Assembly: GCA_030762935.1 (NCBI GenBank)
Contig: CM060883.1
Span: 32,697,501-32,761,500 of the forward strand
Direction: 5' to 3'
From: Hymenopus coronatus
Taxonomy: Eukaryota; Arthropoda; Insecta; Mantodea; Hymenopodidae
DNA: 64,000 nt
Part shown: one piece after another, positions 11,772 through 23,000 of the stretch
Position numbering within the stretch: the stretch's first letter is position 1
How the letters are laid out: each line of letters begins with the position of its first letter
Program-made: the position numbers and the translations under genes
Notes under the pieces: generated by a model
The model's input: the letters and a program-made list of their open reading frames with translations, nothing else
What the model was told of the DNA's origin: nothing
Database searches by the model: none

Positions 11772-11995
11772 ATCGGAGGTCCCAGGTTCGATTCCCGGCT
11801 TGGGCGAAGAATTCTTCCCTATCCCCCACAGAGTCTGGAAGTATGTATGCGAGAGTGAATGTGTGTGTGTTTGAGGAAAATAAAACGTTTTAAACCCAAA
11901 GTAAAGAACCAACAGACAACATGTTGTTTCTAATGCGAAGCCCTCGATATGACCTTAGATATTAAAGCGGGCTATATAAATAAAACAAGATAAAA
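11772..11995 (+). mobile_element. SINE S3, tandem second copy
   Basis: The head is truncated to the B-box part (CCCAGGTTCGATTCCCGGCT). The body is the same as in the adjacent copy ('AGTCTGGAAGTATG', 'GAGAGTGAATGTGTGTG', 'GATATGACCTTAGATATTAA'), and it ends in TAAATAAAACAAGATAAAAA. Confidence 0.75.
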
Positions 11996-12016
11996 ATTAA
12001 GAAAAATAAAAAAATT

Positions 12017-12175
12017 CCTTAAATACAAAATTAGATACTTAAATTCAGTATTTTCCGTCGATACAACACGAATATTTTCAAGAAAATCCCTGAAAAATCC
12101 TGTCCTAAGTTTTGATTTTCTCAGAAAGTCAGTTAAAATACAGCATTTATTAGAGAAAGTTTTATAAAATATGAA

Positions 12176-12178
<3 letters not shown>
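12017..12178 (-). repeat. W1 fragment
   Basis: It matches the W1 central dyad region in antisense (AGTATTTTCCGTCGATACAA, TTTTGATTTTCTCAGAAA) and is diverged. It runs into a (TA)n tract at about 12179-12209. Confidence 0.55.
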
Positions 12179-12212
<34 letters not shown>

Positions 12213-12261
12213 TTCCAGTCCTTTAGGGTCTGCATGACTTCCGAGACTAAAAAGCAGAGGA

Positions 12262-12510
12262 TTTAATTGAAAATTTTTGTATCGCATCCTTGGAGGATAC
12301 TGAAATTAAATATCAAGTTTGATATTTAACAACTTTTCGTTTTGAGCTATACTGGCCATGGATAAATAGACATACAAACCTTGCCTAAAATGTTTTTTTT
12401 TTATTCAAGGGACACCTAAACGTGTATGTCCAGTGAAAATTGTATATAGATGTTTTTGATGAAATCCTATACCGTATATACCTACTATATACATAATGAA
12501 GAAGGTAAAA
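12262..12510 (+). repeat. W1 3' fragment
   Basis: It runs from 'TCGCATCCTTGGAGGATACT' through a mutated dyad to a degraded hairpin block (CTACTATATACATAATG) and a GGTAAAAA end. The A-run is shared with the full copy that follows. Confidence 0.6.
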
Positions 12511-13401
12511 AAAAATCTGGTAAGTTCCATTCACGTGACTTTCTCTACATCTCTGCAACAGATTATTGTCCAAAATCTTAAGCTTCTATTTACTTCATGC
12601 TAATCGAGAAAAAATTAGCAGAAATAGTCTTATTACTTGCTTCCTTGTAAGTAGAAGCGAAATAAGGGAGTACCATAGGTTAAAGTGATAGTCAAAAGCT
12701 GGTTGCTATGTGACTGCAGTTCCTTTGTTTGTATAGACAGGAGTTGACAAATTCCTGTATGATAAAGGTATAAGTTTTTCAAAGCTGAAACCAAAAACAA
12801 GGGATATCTCAAAAGCGATCAACTTCACGAAAAAATGTAGATGACATAAATTTTGTATTTTAATGTGCTCTACATTTTTTGTGTGGTAAGTTTTTGTCCA
12901 TCTCTTACGTTTTTGCAGTTATGCAAAATTACGTAAAACTCATCTAGAATAAAGTAGCCTTCAGAGACTCTTCCCAGAAAATTTAAGATATACATATTGT
13001 CAGGTAAATATCTTTAATATAGCATATTTTAATCAAAATCGTTACAGCCATTTTTGAGAAAATCAAAATTTTCGAATTTTTTTCCAGGTAAAGGATAGTT
13101 GAGTGTGCGGGGATTTTCTTGAAAATATTCGTGTCGCATCCTTGGAAGATATAAAACTTAAATACCAAGTTTGGTATTCAACGGTATTTTCGCTTTTGAG
13201 CTATACTGTCCACACACACACTCGCGCGCGCACACACACACACACAGACACACACAGAGACCTTTTTGGAAAAATGCTTCTTTTAGATTCAGGGGGACCC
13301 AAAACATGTATTTCCGGCGAAATCTTGGTACCAACATTTTGGATGGAATACAATACCTTCTCTATACACTATGTACACAGTACGTGTAGAAAAAGTAAAA
13401 A
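12511..13401 (+). mobile_element. W1 element, full length, with expanded (CA)n
   Basis: The canonical ends are present: ACTTTCTCTACATCTCTGC near the 5' end and ACTATGTACACAGTACGTGT then AGAAAAAGTAAAAA at the 3' end. The (CA) segment is expanded and mixed with CGCG. Confidence 0.85.
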
Positions 13402-14025
13402 CTTTAAATACTCATCTTTATCAGTTTTAACATGTTTTCTGAATCACTGGTCGTAATACCACTGTGCTCTGTTAACCACATTTTTTTACACATGAGTGAA
13501 TTTTAGAGATCATAGTTTATCATGCAATTGGCTTTCGCACTTCTTGTGACGTGTATTACGTTTAAATTTGCACTTTTGTAATTAAATTGGGATTTTTTTA
13601 CAGCTTTCTGACCAACATTTCCACCTAAAATTCCTAGCTCTGGTTATGATTAAGTAAATATTAATACCATAACCCACATTTTAACCATAACTGAAGAGAG
13701 AAATACATCTGACGGTTACATACGTGATTATAGTGTTTATATATCTGCCCAATTACAACGTAAGGTTTCTCTTTTCATTTTCAATGGTGTGATTTGTAAT
13801 TATGAGGAATGATTGATGAATTATGAAGCAGATTACTCAGTGGGGAAAGTGTGGATGTCCCTAGAGCCTTTGTTAAACGACAGATGTCAATTTATATTCT
13901 GACACCAATTATCTGTGATGTGTTTTATTAATGGCACATGGTTCTAGAGCGTTTATTTCTTCATTGCCACAGAGTAACCATAACACCGCTTTAGCTGCAG
14001 ACTGTTTCATATAAAACCGGTCACA
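13402..14025. other. Repeat-free stretch, no gene seen
   Basis: No match to the repeat families of this window and no recognised coding frame. It has AT-rich motifs of the homeodomain-site type (TAATTA-like), but nothing I would call a specific regulatory site. Confidence 0.4.
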
Positions 14026-14639
14026 AAAAATCTGAAGTGTTACACTCACGTAACTTTCTCTAGCTGTTCTACAAACAGACTCTTAAAAGATTCATCTTCT
14101 TTCTACTTCATGCTAATCGAGATACTCTATTAATGTTTATCTCGATTAGCATGAATGCGTGAATGCGATTGTTATTGCAAAACGGACACATCCTGTCTGA
14201 GAAAAGTACTTCAAAATTGAGACAAATAACAAGAATTATCTCTTATCTCCACAACAAAGATATAAAGGACATAAATTGTGTGTTTTGACCAGATCTACAT
14301 TTTTAGTGCAGTCATTTTTTGTACCTTACGGTTTCGCAGTTAAGCAAAATTCGGCAAAATTCATCCAGATTAAAGAGGTCTTCAGAGGTTATTCTAACCA
14401 AATTAAAGATGAACATTTTATTTGGGATGTAAATAGCTTTAATATACGGGATTTTAAACAATATCGTTACAGCCATTTTTAAGAAAATCACAATTTTCGA
14501 AAAATTTTCCATGTAAAGGGTAGCTTGTAGTTGGGGGATTTTCTTGAAAATCTCCGTGTTGCATCCATGGAAGATACTTAACCTAAATACCAAGTTTGGT
14601 ATTTAACAGTCTTTTCGTTTTTGAGCTATGCTGTCCAAA

Positions 14640-14689
<50 letters not shown>

Positions 14690-14836
14690 CCTTTTTTCCA
14701 AAAATGCCTTTTTCGGACTCAGGGGACCCCAAAACATATATTTCCGGTGAAAACTCGACATCGAACCTTTGGGAGGAATACAATGGCTTCACTTTCCACT
14801 ATGTACATGGTACATGCGGGCTGGAGTAAGTAAAAA
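14026..14836 (+). mobile_element. W1 element, CTCTAGC subtype, long (CA)n
   Basis: The 5' end carries the TTACACTCACG and CTCTAGCTGTTCTAC motifs. The 3' hairpin is GTACATGGTACATGCGGGCT. A perfect (CA)n tract lies at about 14639-14686, in the spot where short copies have AGACACACGGACC. There is a local inverted duplication of the TTAGCATGAA/TTCATGCTAA motif at 14110-14155. Confidence 0.85.
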
Positions 14837-15091
14837 ACTTGAAAAGCATCCTTTATAGGGATTAATATAATGATTCAATGGATTTTGATAAACTTTCCTC
14901 ATTGTAACGCCTTAGATCTGCATAGAGTAATTAAACCTGATATGATGTAAGGCTATTAAGCTGGATAATGACAGAAGACACATAATTACACTAGCAGAGA
15001 TGCGAAAGGAAAATATTGAGCAAAATCTATGGACCGATAAAGATAAAGAGTGATGGATAATACGCACAAAGGTAGAAATAAATCTGATCCA

Positions 15092-15881
15092 GTTTTACTT
15101 TCTCTACGCGTACTATGTACATAGTGTATAGAGAAGGTATTCCATTCCACCCAAAAATTCGATACCAAGATTTCACAGGAAATACATGTTTTGGGTCCCC
15201 CAAGTCAAAAAAAAAAAAAAAAAAAAAAGCATGTTTACAAAAATGTCCGTGTGTGTGCGTGTGGACAGAATAGCTCAAAAACGAAAAGATCTTAAATAGC
15301 AAACTTATTATTACGTTTGGTATCTTCCAAGGATGCGACACAAAGATTTTTAAGAAAATCCACCCATTCCCAACTACCCTTTTTTCGAAAATTTTGACTT
15401 TCTCAAAAATGGCTATAACGATTTTGATTAAATTCTCTTATATTTAAGATATTTACACCCCTAATAAAGTGTATATCTTGAATTTTCTGGGAATAGCCTC
15501 TGAAGACCTCTTTATTTTGGATGATTTTTATTGAATTTTCATAACCGGTAAACCATAAGAAATAGACAAAAACTTACCACACAAGAAATGTAGATCACGA
15601 TAAAACACACAATATATGCCATATGCATTTTTTTTCGTGGAGTTGATCGTTTTTTAGATATTCCTTGAAATTGGTTTCAGCTTTAAAAGGAAATTCAGTT
15701 ACATAGAAACCAGCTTTTGACTATCACTTTAACCTATGGTGTTCCCTTTTACTTACAAGGAAGCAAGTAATAAGACCATTTCTGCTAATTTTTTCTCGAT
15801 TATTATGAAGTAAATAGAAAAATAACCTTTTCACAGTGATTTGTTGCAGGGATTTAGAGAAAGGCATGGAACACTTCTGAT
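15092..15881 (-). mobile_element. W1 element, full length
   Basis: Antisense start TTTTACTTTCTCTACGCGTA, hairpin ACTATGTACATAGTGTATAG, and an A-run in the CCCCAAGTC segment. The 5' terminus is degraded (ATGGAACACTTCTGAT). Confidence 0.8.
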
Positions 15882-16117
15882 ATGATTTGATTTGCTTCGT
15901 ATATTAAATATAACATTTATAACGGTTTAGAGTTTGAAGAGACTTTTGTTGCCGCCGAGTTTCCAGGCACGCAGTGTAACTTCAGGAACAAACAAGGGTA
16001 GAAGTGTTATCGCTTGCTGGAACACCAAAGTTACAGTACTTCCCCCTAGGGATGTAGTGCAGATATTGAAACTGGGCCATTCTGTTGATAGCAGGTGAAA
16101 CACTTCCTGCCTTCTGA

Positions 16118-16161
<44 letters not shown>

Positions 16162-16303
16162 CACTCTACAGTCCAGTATGTATGTACAACTTGCTTAATG
16201 GTTCATATGGAATACAGATGTTAGGTTGGTTGTGATCAATTATGGTATTGCTGAACGTTTATTATCCTACGTGTGAAGACAAGGAGAACTATTGGTGTAG
16301 CCA
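15882..16303. other. Unassigned sequence with (CA)n
   Basis: A perfect (CA)n tract lies at about 16120-16159. The remainder has no recognised gene. The 76 and 60 residue minus frames are extended by translating the CA tract. Confidence 0.55.
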
Positions 16304-16840
16304 TTTTTACTTTCTCTGCACGTACTATGTACATAGTGTATAGCGAAGGTACTGTAATGAACCCAAAAATTCGGTATCGACCGGAAATACATGTTTTCCT
16401 TCCCCCTGAATCCAAAAAAAGCATTTTTAGAAAAATGTCCGTATGTGTATGTGTGTGTGTGTCTTTGGGCAGCATAGCTCAAAAACAAAGAAACCGTTAA
16501 ATACCAACTTGGTATTTAAGTTTGGTAACTTCCAAGGATGCAACACTAAGATTTTCAAGAAAATCGCCGCACCCTCAACTACCCTTTACATGCAACTTTT
16601 TGCGAAAATTTTGATTTTCTAAAAAATGGCTCTTAACGATTTTGATTAAAATACCCTATATTAAAGATATTTACCTGACAAATAAAATGTATATCTTGAA
16701 TTTTCTGGGAATAACCTCTAAAGACTACTTTATCTTGGATGAATTTTACGCAATCTTGCATAACAGCTGAACTGTAAGAGATGGACAAAAACTTACCACA
16801 CAAAAAATGTAGAACACATTAAAGCACACAATGTATGTTA
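16304..16840 (-). mobile_element. W1 element, 5' part missing
   Basis: The 3' hairpin block, (GT)n and dyad are present, and the body runs to 'ATGTAGAACACATTAAAGCA'. It stops there, so about 330 bp of the W1 5' region is absent. Confidence 0.75.
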
Positions 16841-16919
16841 ATCTCAACATTTGTATAGAAAGTTTTACTGATTCAGAAACTGCTTTCAAATATAAAATTA
16901 AAAAAAAAAGAAAGTAACC

Positions 16920-17212
16920 TATCTTTCGAAACACAACTTCGTATGACTTCGTTAACTCTCATGGAAATATAAGTGGGATGCCAATGCTGCCAATTGCTAA
17001 AGTAAAACTTTCCGATCAAATTAAAAAAAAATATAATAATGACAAATTCTTGATATTTATCTTGTGAGTGTACTAAAATGTTCTAAAAAGTACTACGCAG
17101 CATTACTTTAAACAATATTTTTAAACTATTTAAGCTAGCGTACCTCTATGAAAATTATACCAAAATGAGCATGAGATTCAATATTTCCATATGCAATTAA
17201 AACATGAAAATG
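16920..17212. repeat. Repeat X, copy 1
   Basis: It shares a long stretch with 39983-40278 in the same orientation: 'GCTGCCAATTGCTAAAGTAA', 'ATGTTCTAAAAAGTACTACG', 'CAATATTTTTAAACTATTTA' and 'ACCAAAATGAGCATGAGA'. It has no coding frame. It abuts a W1 5' end on its right. Its class is unknown. Confidence 0.65.
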
Positions 17213-18100
17213 GAAAAAAAATGGATGTGTTCCATTCACATGATTTTCTCTACATCTCTGCAACAAATTATTGTTAAAAAGCTTATTCTTCTATTTATTT
17301 CATGCTAATCGAGAAAAAATTACTAGAAATAGTCTTTATTGCTTGCTTCCTTGTAAAGTAGAAACGAAATAAGGCAGTACCATATACGTTAAAATGATAG
17401 TCAAAAGCTGGTTGCTATGTGACCGAAGTTCCTTTGTTTTATGGAGTTGACAAATTCCTGTATGAGAAAAGTATACGATTTATGAATCTGAAGCCAATTA
17501 ATTACAAGGAATATTTCAAAAAACGGTCATCTCCAGGAAAAAAATGTATATGACATAAATTATGTGCTTTAACGTGCTCTACAGTTTTTGTGTGGTAAGC
17601 TTTAGCCCATCTCTTATGGTTTAACAGTTATGAAACATTCCGTAAAATTCATCCAGAATAAAGTGGTCTTCAGAAGCTGTTTCGAGTAAATTCAAGATAT
17701 ACATTTTATTTATGAGGTAAATATGTTTAATATACATATTTTAATCAAAATCGTTAGAGCCATTTTTGAGAAAATCAAAATTCCATGAAAAAGTTCCATG
17801 TAAATGGTAGTTGGGTGTGGTGGGAATTTCATTGAAAATATTCGTGCCGCATCCTTGGAAGATACCAAACTTAAATACCAATGGTATTTAACGGTAGTTT
17901 TGTTTTTGAGCTATGCTGTCCACCGACACACATACACGCACACACGAACCTTTTTCTAAAAATATATATATATATTTTTTTTTTGGTTCAGGAGGACTCA
18001 AAACATGTGTTTCCAGTTAAACCTCGGTATCGATTTTTTGGGTGAAATACAATACTTCCCATATACACTATATACATAGTACGTATAGAGAAAGTAAAAA
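17213..18100 (+). mobile_element. W1 element, full length
   Basis: The 5' end reads ATGGATGTGTTCCATTCACA. The body, a shortened dyad (AAATACCAATGGTATTT), a (TA)n run, and a 3' hairpin ACTATATACATAGTACGTAT with GTAAAAA are all present. Confidence 0.85.
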
Positions 18101-18564
18101 TGCACAAAGAGATTAGACACTTACAGGGCTTGCATAGACCAACAAATAATTTGCAGGGTTTACTACAATGATAAATCTTTATTTAATTCACTTCTACCTC
18201 CTATAATGGAATTGCATAAGAATAAACCAAATGCGGTTAGAATTAAAAAGATACCTTATTACTCACACCTTCTATAGAGAGGAGGATTTCATTGAATCAA
18301 AAAATTTTACTAATAATTAATGCGGTATTGTAAATATACTACATGAATATTCTAAGAATGCATTCTGTAAGAATTGATTTTTGGAAACAGACATGTAATT
18401 GTAAATTATGCAAAAGTGACACCTCTAAAATTTTCAAAGTTAAGCTTTGTAAATAATTCTACTAATAATTATCAAGAGTAATCAGCATACATAATTACTA
18501 CATCCTAGAGTTGGATTTTGTGACTAACAGGATTCACAGATTGCAATGTAATGTAATGATACCA
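18101..18564. other. Unassigned AT-rich sequence
   Basis: No W1 or SINE match and no recognised coding frame. Confidence 0.4.
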
Positions 18565-18960
18565 ATACCGGGGAATATCTCTCAAATGGTTAGTTCTGAA
18601 ATATGTTCATGACATAAATTCAATATTTTAACCAGAACTACAATTAGGTAGTAAGTTTTTGCCTATCTCTAAGAATTTACCGGTTACGAAAATGTCATTC
18701 AAAATGAAGAGGACTTAGTATATTCCCAAGAAATTCAGCATGTAAATTTTATTTTCTATGTAAACACCTTTAATAGACCGTGTTTTAATCTGTCATTACA
18801 CCAATTTTTGGAAAAATATTACATGTTTGGGGCGGGGAATTTTCCTGAAAATCTTCGTGCCGCATTCTTGGAAGGTACTGAACTTAAATACCAGATTTGG
18901 TATTTAATCGGGTTTTCGTTTTTGAGTTAAGCTGTCCACACACAGAGATATTTTTCTATT
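18565..18960 (+). repeat. W1 fragment, middle to (CA) segment
   Basis: A diverged W1 middle with 'TTTGCCTATCTCTAAG' and the dyad AAATACCAGATTTGGTATTT, ending near a T-run after 'CTGTCCACACACAGAG'. Confidence 0.65.
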
Positions 18961-18994
18961 TTTTTTTTTTTTTGTTTGTCTCTTATGCTACTTG

Positions 18995-19263
18995 AAATAA
19001 AACATTTAGAAAAAATATTCCGTAAAGGGCAGCTTGTTGTATGGGATTTCAGGATAATCTTCGTGTTGCATCCTTGGTATATACTGAACTTAAGCAGTTT
19101 GAATTAGGCAGTTTACGAACACAAATACTGAGCTTTACTAAAAGGGTATTTATTGGTGGTCTTCAAAATAGTATTTCCGATGACACCTCAGTAACAAGTT
19201 TTTGGGTGGAATGAAATAACTTCCCTACCTACTATGTATATTATCGTGGTAGACAAAGTAAAA
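18995..19263 (+). repeat. W1 3' fragment
   Basis: It runs from 'TCCGTAAAGGGCAGCTTG' to a degraded hairpin (ACTATGTATATTATCGTGG) and ACAAAGTAAAAA. The dyad and (CA) segment are lost. Confidence 0.6.
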
Positions 19264-19321
19264 ACCCAAAATACACACTTTTTATGGACCCGAAAATCTA
19301 TGTGGCAACTTAACTGCATGG

Positions 19322-19512
19322 CAGTCTCTCCCGGCCGGTTAACGCGGTCTTCTCCATCTGGAGCCTTTATTTCTCAATCAAGTAGGTCCTCAATTGGCCC
19401 CCCCAGGGACCACACGAGGCTGAGTGCACCCCGGACATGGTCTCCCGGCGGGGGAAAATTTCACCATGCCGTTACCGGGAACCGAACCCAGGTGTCCCAC
19501 TTGGCAAGGAGA
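19322..19512 (-). mobile_element. tRNA-headed SINE-like unit, single copy
   Basis: In antisense the right part reads CACCTGGGTTCGGTTCCCGG (B-box), preceded by CTCCTTGCCAAGTGGGAC. The body is GC-rich (CCCGGACATGGTCTCCCGGC). No second copy is in this window, so its ends are uncertain. Confidence 0.5.
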
Positions 19513-19647
19513 CTGTATAATAATATAAACTATTAATATCGTATAGAGAATTCCATATATACGTATTTGTGTATTTCTTTCGGAGATGTTAATATTTTTG
19601 TTCTCAACTTGCTGAAAAAACTGGGTGGGTGAAGACACTTTAAAAAA

Positions 19648-20086
19648 AAATCTCATGTGTTCCAATCACATGACTTTTTCTACCTGTTCCACAAAAATAA
19701 ACTAATCTTACGAAATATTATCTACATTATGCTAATCAAAATAAACGCTATGGGGCGTGGAACTTTTCTTTAGCCAGAATTATTCCCTATCCCCCAAAGA
19801 ATCTGGAGAGTGTATGTCAGAGTGAATGTGTGTGTGTCTGAAGGAAAAGAAAATGATTTAAACCTACAGATAAAGAGTTGTTTCAAGTGCAAAGCCCCCG
19901 ATTTGATATTAGATGTTAAAGGGAGCTATATAACTGAGATAATAAAATAAATAAACATTAGGACAATTTGTCTACTTACTTCCTTCTTTGTAAGTAGAAG
20001 GAAATAAGGAGAAATAACTAAGTAGAAGCTTGTAATAAAATCATTTGTGTTAATGTTTATCTCGGTTGGAATAATCGAGATAAAAG
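19648..20086 (+). mobile_element. W1 5' variant split by SINE S3
   Basis: W1 5' end (ATGTGTTCCAATCACATGAC), then a subtype-specific continuation. It is interrupted by a SINE and resumes with 'ATTAGGACAATTTGTCTA'. The same subtype without the SINE is at 20861-21087, which gives an empty site for comparison. Confidence 0.75.
19746..19956 (+). mobile_element. SINE S3, 5'-truncated, with target duplication
   Basis: It starts within the B-box region (TGGGGCGTGGAACTTTTC) and has the S3 body ('AGAGTGAATGTGTGTG', 'GATGTTAAAGGGAGC') and an ATAAAATAAATAAAC tail. AATAAAC occurs on both sides and only once at the empty site, as expected for target duplication by retrotransposition. Confidence 0.75.
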
Positions 20087-20860
20087 CTCTGATGTATTCC
20101 ATTCACATGACTTTCTCTACATCTCTGCTACAAATTATCGTTAAATTGTAAGAAGAAGAGAAATAAGGGTGTACCATAGGTTAAAGTGATAATCAAAAGC
20201 TGGTTGCTACACGACAGAAGTTTCTTTGTTTGTATGGACAGGAGTTGACAAATTCCTGTATGAGAAAAGTATAATTTTTTGAAGATGAAATCAAAAACAA
20301 AGATTTACTCAAAAACGATCAACTCCACGAAAAAATGTACATAACACAAATCGCGTGTTTTAACATGCTCTACATTTTTGGTGTGGTAGGGTTTTGTACA
20401 TTTCTTACGGTTTAGCAGTTGTGCAATATTCCGTAAAATTCATCCAGAATAAAGTTGTCTTCAGCGGCTATTCCCAGAAAATTCAAGGTATACATTTTAT
20501 TTGTCAGGTAAATATCTTTAATGCACTATACGTTAATCAAAATCGTTAGAGCCATTTTTAAAAATTTCAAAATTTACGAAAAACGTTCCATGTAAAGCGT
20601 AGTTTGGGGTAGGGGGATTTGTTTCAAAATATTCGAGTTGCATTCCTGGAAGATACTAAACTTAAATACCAAGTTTGATATTTAACGAACTTTTCGTTTT
20701 TGAGCTATGCTGCCCACAGACACACACACAGACACACCAGCGGACATTTTTCTAAAATGCTTTTTTTTTTAATTCAGGGAGACCCAAAACATATATTTCC
20801 GGTGAATGCAATACCTTCTCTGTACACTATGTACATAGTACGTGTAGAGAAAGTAAAAAA
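20087..20860 (+). mobile_element. W1 element with 5' internal deletion
   Basis: The 5' end (CTGATGTATTCCATTCACAT) is followed by an early jump to 'AATTGTAAGAAGAAGAGAAA', then the body, dyad and canonical 3' hairpin (ACTATGTACATAGTACGTGT) with GTAAAAA. Another W1 variant begins in its terminal A-run. Confidence 0.8.
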
Positions 20861-21087
20861 AACTGGATGTGTCCAATTCACATGGCTTTTTCTACCTGTT
20901 CCACAAAAAAAACTAATCTATTATTAATTACGTCATGCTAATCAAAATAAACATTAGGACAATTTGTCTAGTTACTTCCTTCTTTTTAAAGTAGAAGGAA
21001 AATAAGAAGAAATAACTAAGTAGAAGCTTATAATAAAAGCATTTGTGTTAGTGTTTATCTAGGTTAGAATAATCGAGATAAAAGCAT
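20861..21087 (+). repeat. W1 5' variant fragment (uninterrupted)
   Basis: The same variant as the split copy at 19.65 kb, sharing 'ACTAAGTAGAAGCTT' and 'AATCGAGATAAAAGC'. The split copy ends at that motif too, next to a W1 start, so the two variants may stem from a tandem duplication including the copy between them. Confidence 0.65.
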
Positions 21088-21812
21088 AATATTTTCTAGG
21101 AAGAGCTTATTTGCGGAAAGTGATGCGAGTGACAAAAAAGTTGCTTTGAAAGGTAGGGACTCACTTCAGTGAAACACAATAACGAACACTCTGTTGCTCT
21201 GTTTTGTGGGTGGAAAAAATAAAACAGAAGAAAAAGGTGGCAGCTCGTGCAAAAGTTTCCTGTTATAATCTGATCTGAGCCATTAGTCCAAGAGTGTACA
21301 CAGCAATCAACAGAGATAGTCTAAGCAAGTCATTTAGTTTGCAAGTCATGATAATTATGTAAACTGTGGCGGGGAACCTAACGGACGTGAGATGTGTGCA
21401 AAATGCTCCACCTGTCGTCAACATTAATTCAACAAGTTGGAAACTCATCTTGCCCGTTGCAGTGTTTAGAGAAACCGTATGTTAACTTTGACCCGTTTTC
21501 CTTCACACATAAGTTCCTTTCAAACTAAAGAAAACATCTGACATGACTTTCTAGAGGGGGGGGGGGGGATAAGAACAACTAAACAAAAGTGACTACAATG
21601 TTTTACATACATATATTTTATGTCATACTTAGGGTATTGTTGTGTTATGCTTTTATATATTGTGTATATATTTCTTTTAAGTGTATTTATCTATTATAAT
21701 AGGGTACATTTGAGCTTCTGAATGAAGTGCACTCTGTGCTGTAAATTTAAATTGCTGATTTCGAATACCTTTGTCTTTTTATTTTCGTGTTTACTTGTAG
21801 TTTTAATATTGC
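21088..21812. other. Unassigned sequence; flank repeat at right
   Basis: No recognised gene. A poly-G run lies near 21556. The last about 45 bases (TTTTATTTTCGTGTTTAC, TTTTAATATTGCTTTTTA) recur on the other side of the next W1. Confidence 0.45.
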
Positions 21813-22683
21813 TTTTTACTTTCTCTACACGTATAGAGAAGGTATTCAATCCACCCAAAAATTCGATGCCGAGATTTAACCGGAAATACATGTTTTGGGT
21901 ACCCCTAAATCCAAAAAAAGCATTCTTGGAAGAACGGCCGTGTGCGTGTGTGTGTGTCCATGTGTATCTGTGTGTCTGTGGATAGCATAGCTCAAAAACA
22001 AAGAGATCGTTGAATACCAAACTTGGTATTTAAGATTGGTATCTTCCAAGGATGCGACACGAAGATTTTCAAGAAAATCTCCCCAACCCCAACTACCATT
22101 TACATGGAACTATTTTCGAAAATTTTGATTTTCTCAAAAATGACTAACGATTTTGATTAAAGTATCGTATATTAAAGATATTTACCTGACAAATAAAATG
22201 TATATCTTAAAGTTTCTGGGAATAGCCTCTGAAGACTACTTTATTCTGGATGAATTTTGCGAAAGTTTGCATAACTGCTAAACCGTAAAAGATAGACAAA
22301 AACTTACCCCACAAAAAAAGTAAAGCACACTAAAACACACTTTTTACGTTATATACATTTTTTTTCGTAGAGTTGGTCGTTTTTTTAAATATTCCTTGTT
22401 TTTGGTTTCAGCTTTGAAAAATGTATACTTTTCTCATACAGGAATTTGTCAACTCCTGTCCATACACACAAAGGAACTTCATTCACATAGTAACCAGCAT
22501 TTGACTATCACCTTATCCTATGGTACTCCCCTAATGCGGTTCTACTTACAAGTAAGCAAGCAATAAGACTTTCTGTTAATTGTTTCTCGATTATCATGAA
22601 CTAAATAAAAACATAAGCTTTTTAATAATAATTTGTTGCACAGATATAGATAAAGTCATGTGAATGGAACACATCAGATTTTT
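21813..22683 (-). mobile_element. W1 element, full length, flanked by a direct repeat
   Basis: The ends are intact: TTTTTACTTTCTCTACACGT and GAACACATCAGATTTTT. The 3' hairpin has lost its loop (ACACGTATAGAGAAGG). The flanking sequence TTTTATTTTCGTGTTTAC...AATATTGCTTTTTA occurs both just left and just right (22.70-22.76 kb), with a small insertion on the right. Confidence 0.85.
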
Positions 22684-22859
22684 ATTGTACATTACCTTTA
22701 TCTTTTTATTTTCGTGTTTACTCCTTTAATTCTTTATTGTTGTTTTAATATTGCTTTTTAGTGTGTATTACAAAAGCACGCACGGTCTATGGACACGTGC
22801 GATTGTTGAAGTTCAATGTATGATATTGTTATGTCAATAAATACACTTATTCATTCATT

Positions 22860-23000
22860 CAACTTTCTCTACATCTCTGTAAGATATTTATGTTTAAAAG
22901 ACTTCTGCTAATCGAGAGAAACTGGGTTTAGTACTTGCTTCCTTGTATGTAGAAGGGAAATAAGGGAATACACTTGGCTATGGTGAAATTTCAATATTTT
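22860..23000 (+). repeat. W1 5' fragment
   Basis: It begins at ACTTTCTCTACATCTCTG, without the first hairpin, and runs through 'CTTGCTTCCTTGTATGTAG' to 'AATTTCAATATTTTAAAAA', where a full copy begins. Confidence 0.6.

Noticed and set aside
14583..14833. Frames with THTHTHTH or VCVCVCVC runs (also at 13.1, 15.9, 33.3, 41.1, 45.3, 60.2 kb)
   Set aside because: These are translated (CA)n/(GT)n tracts.
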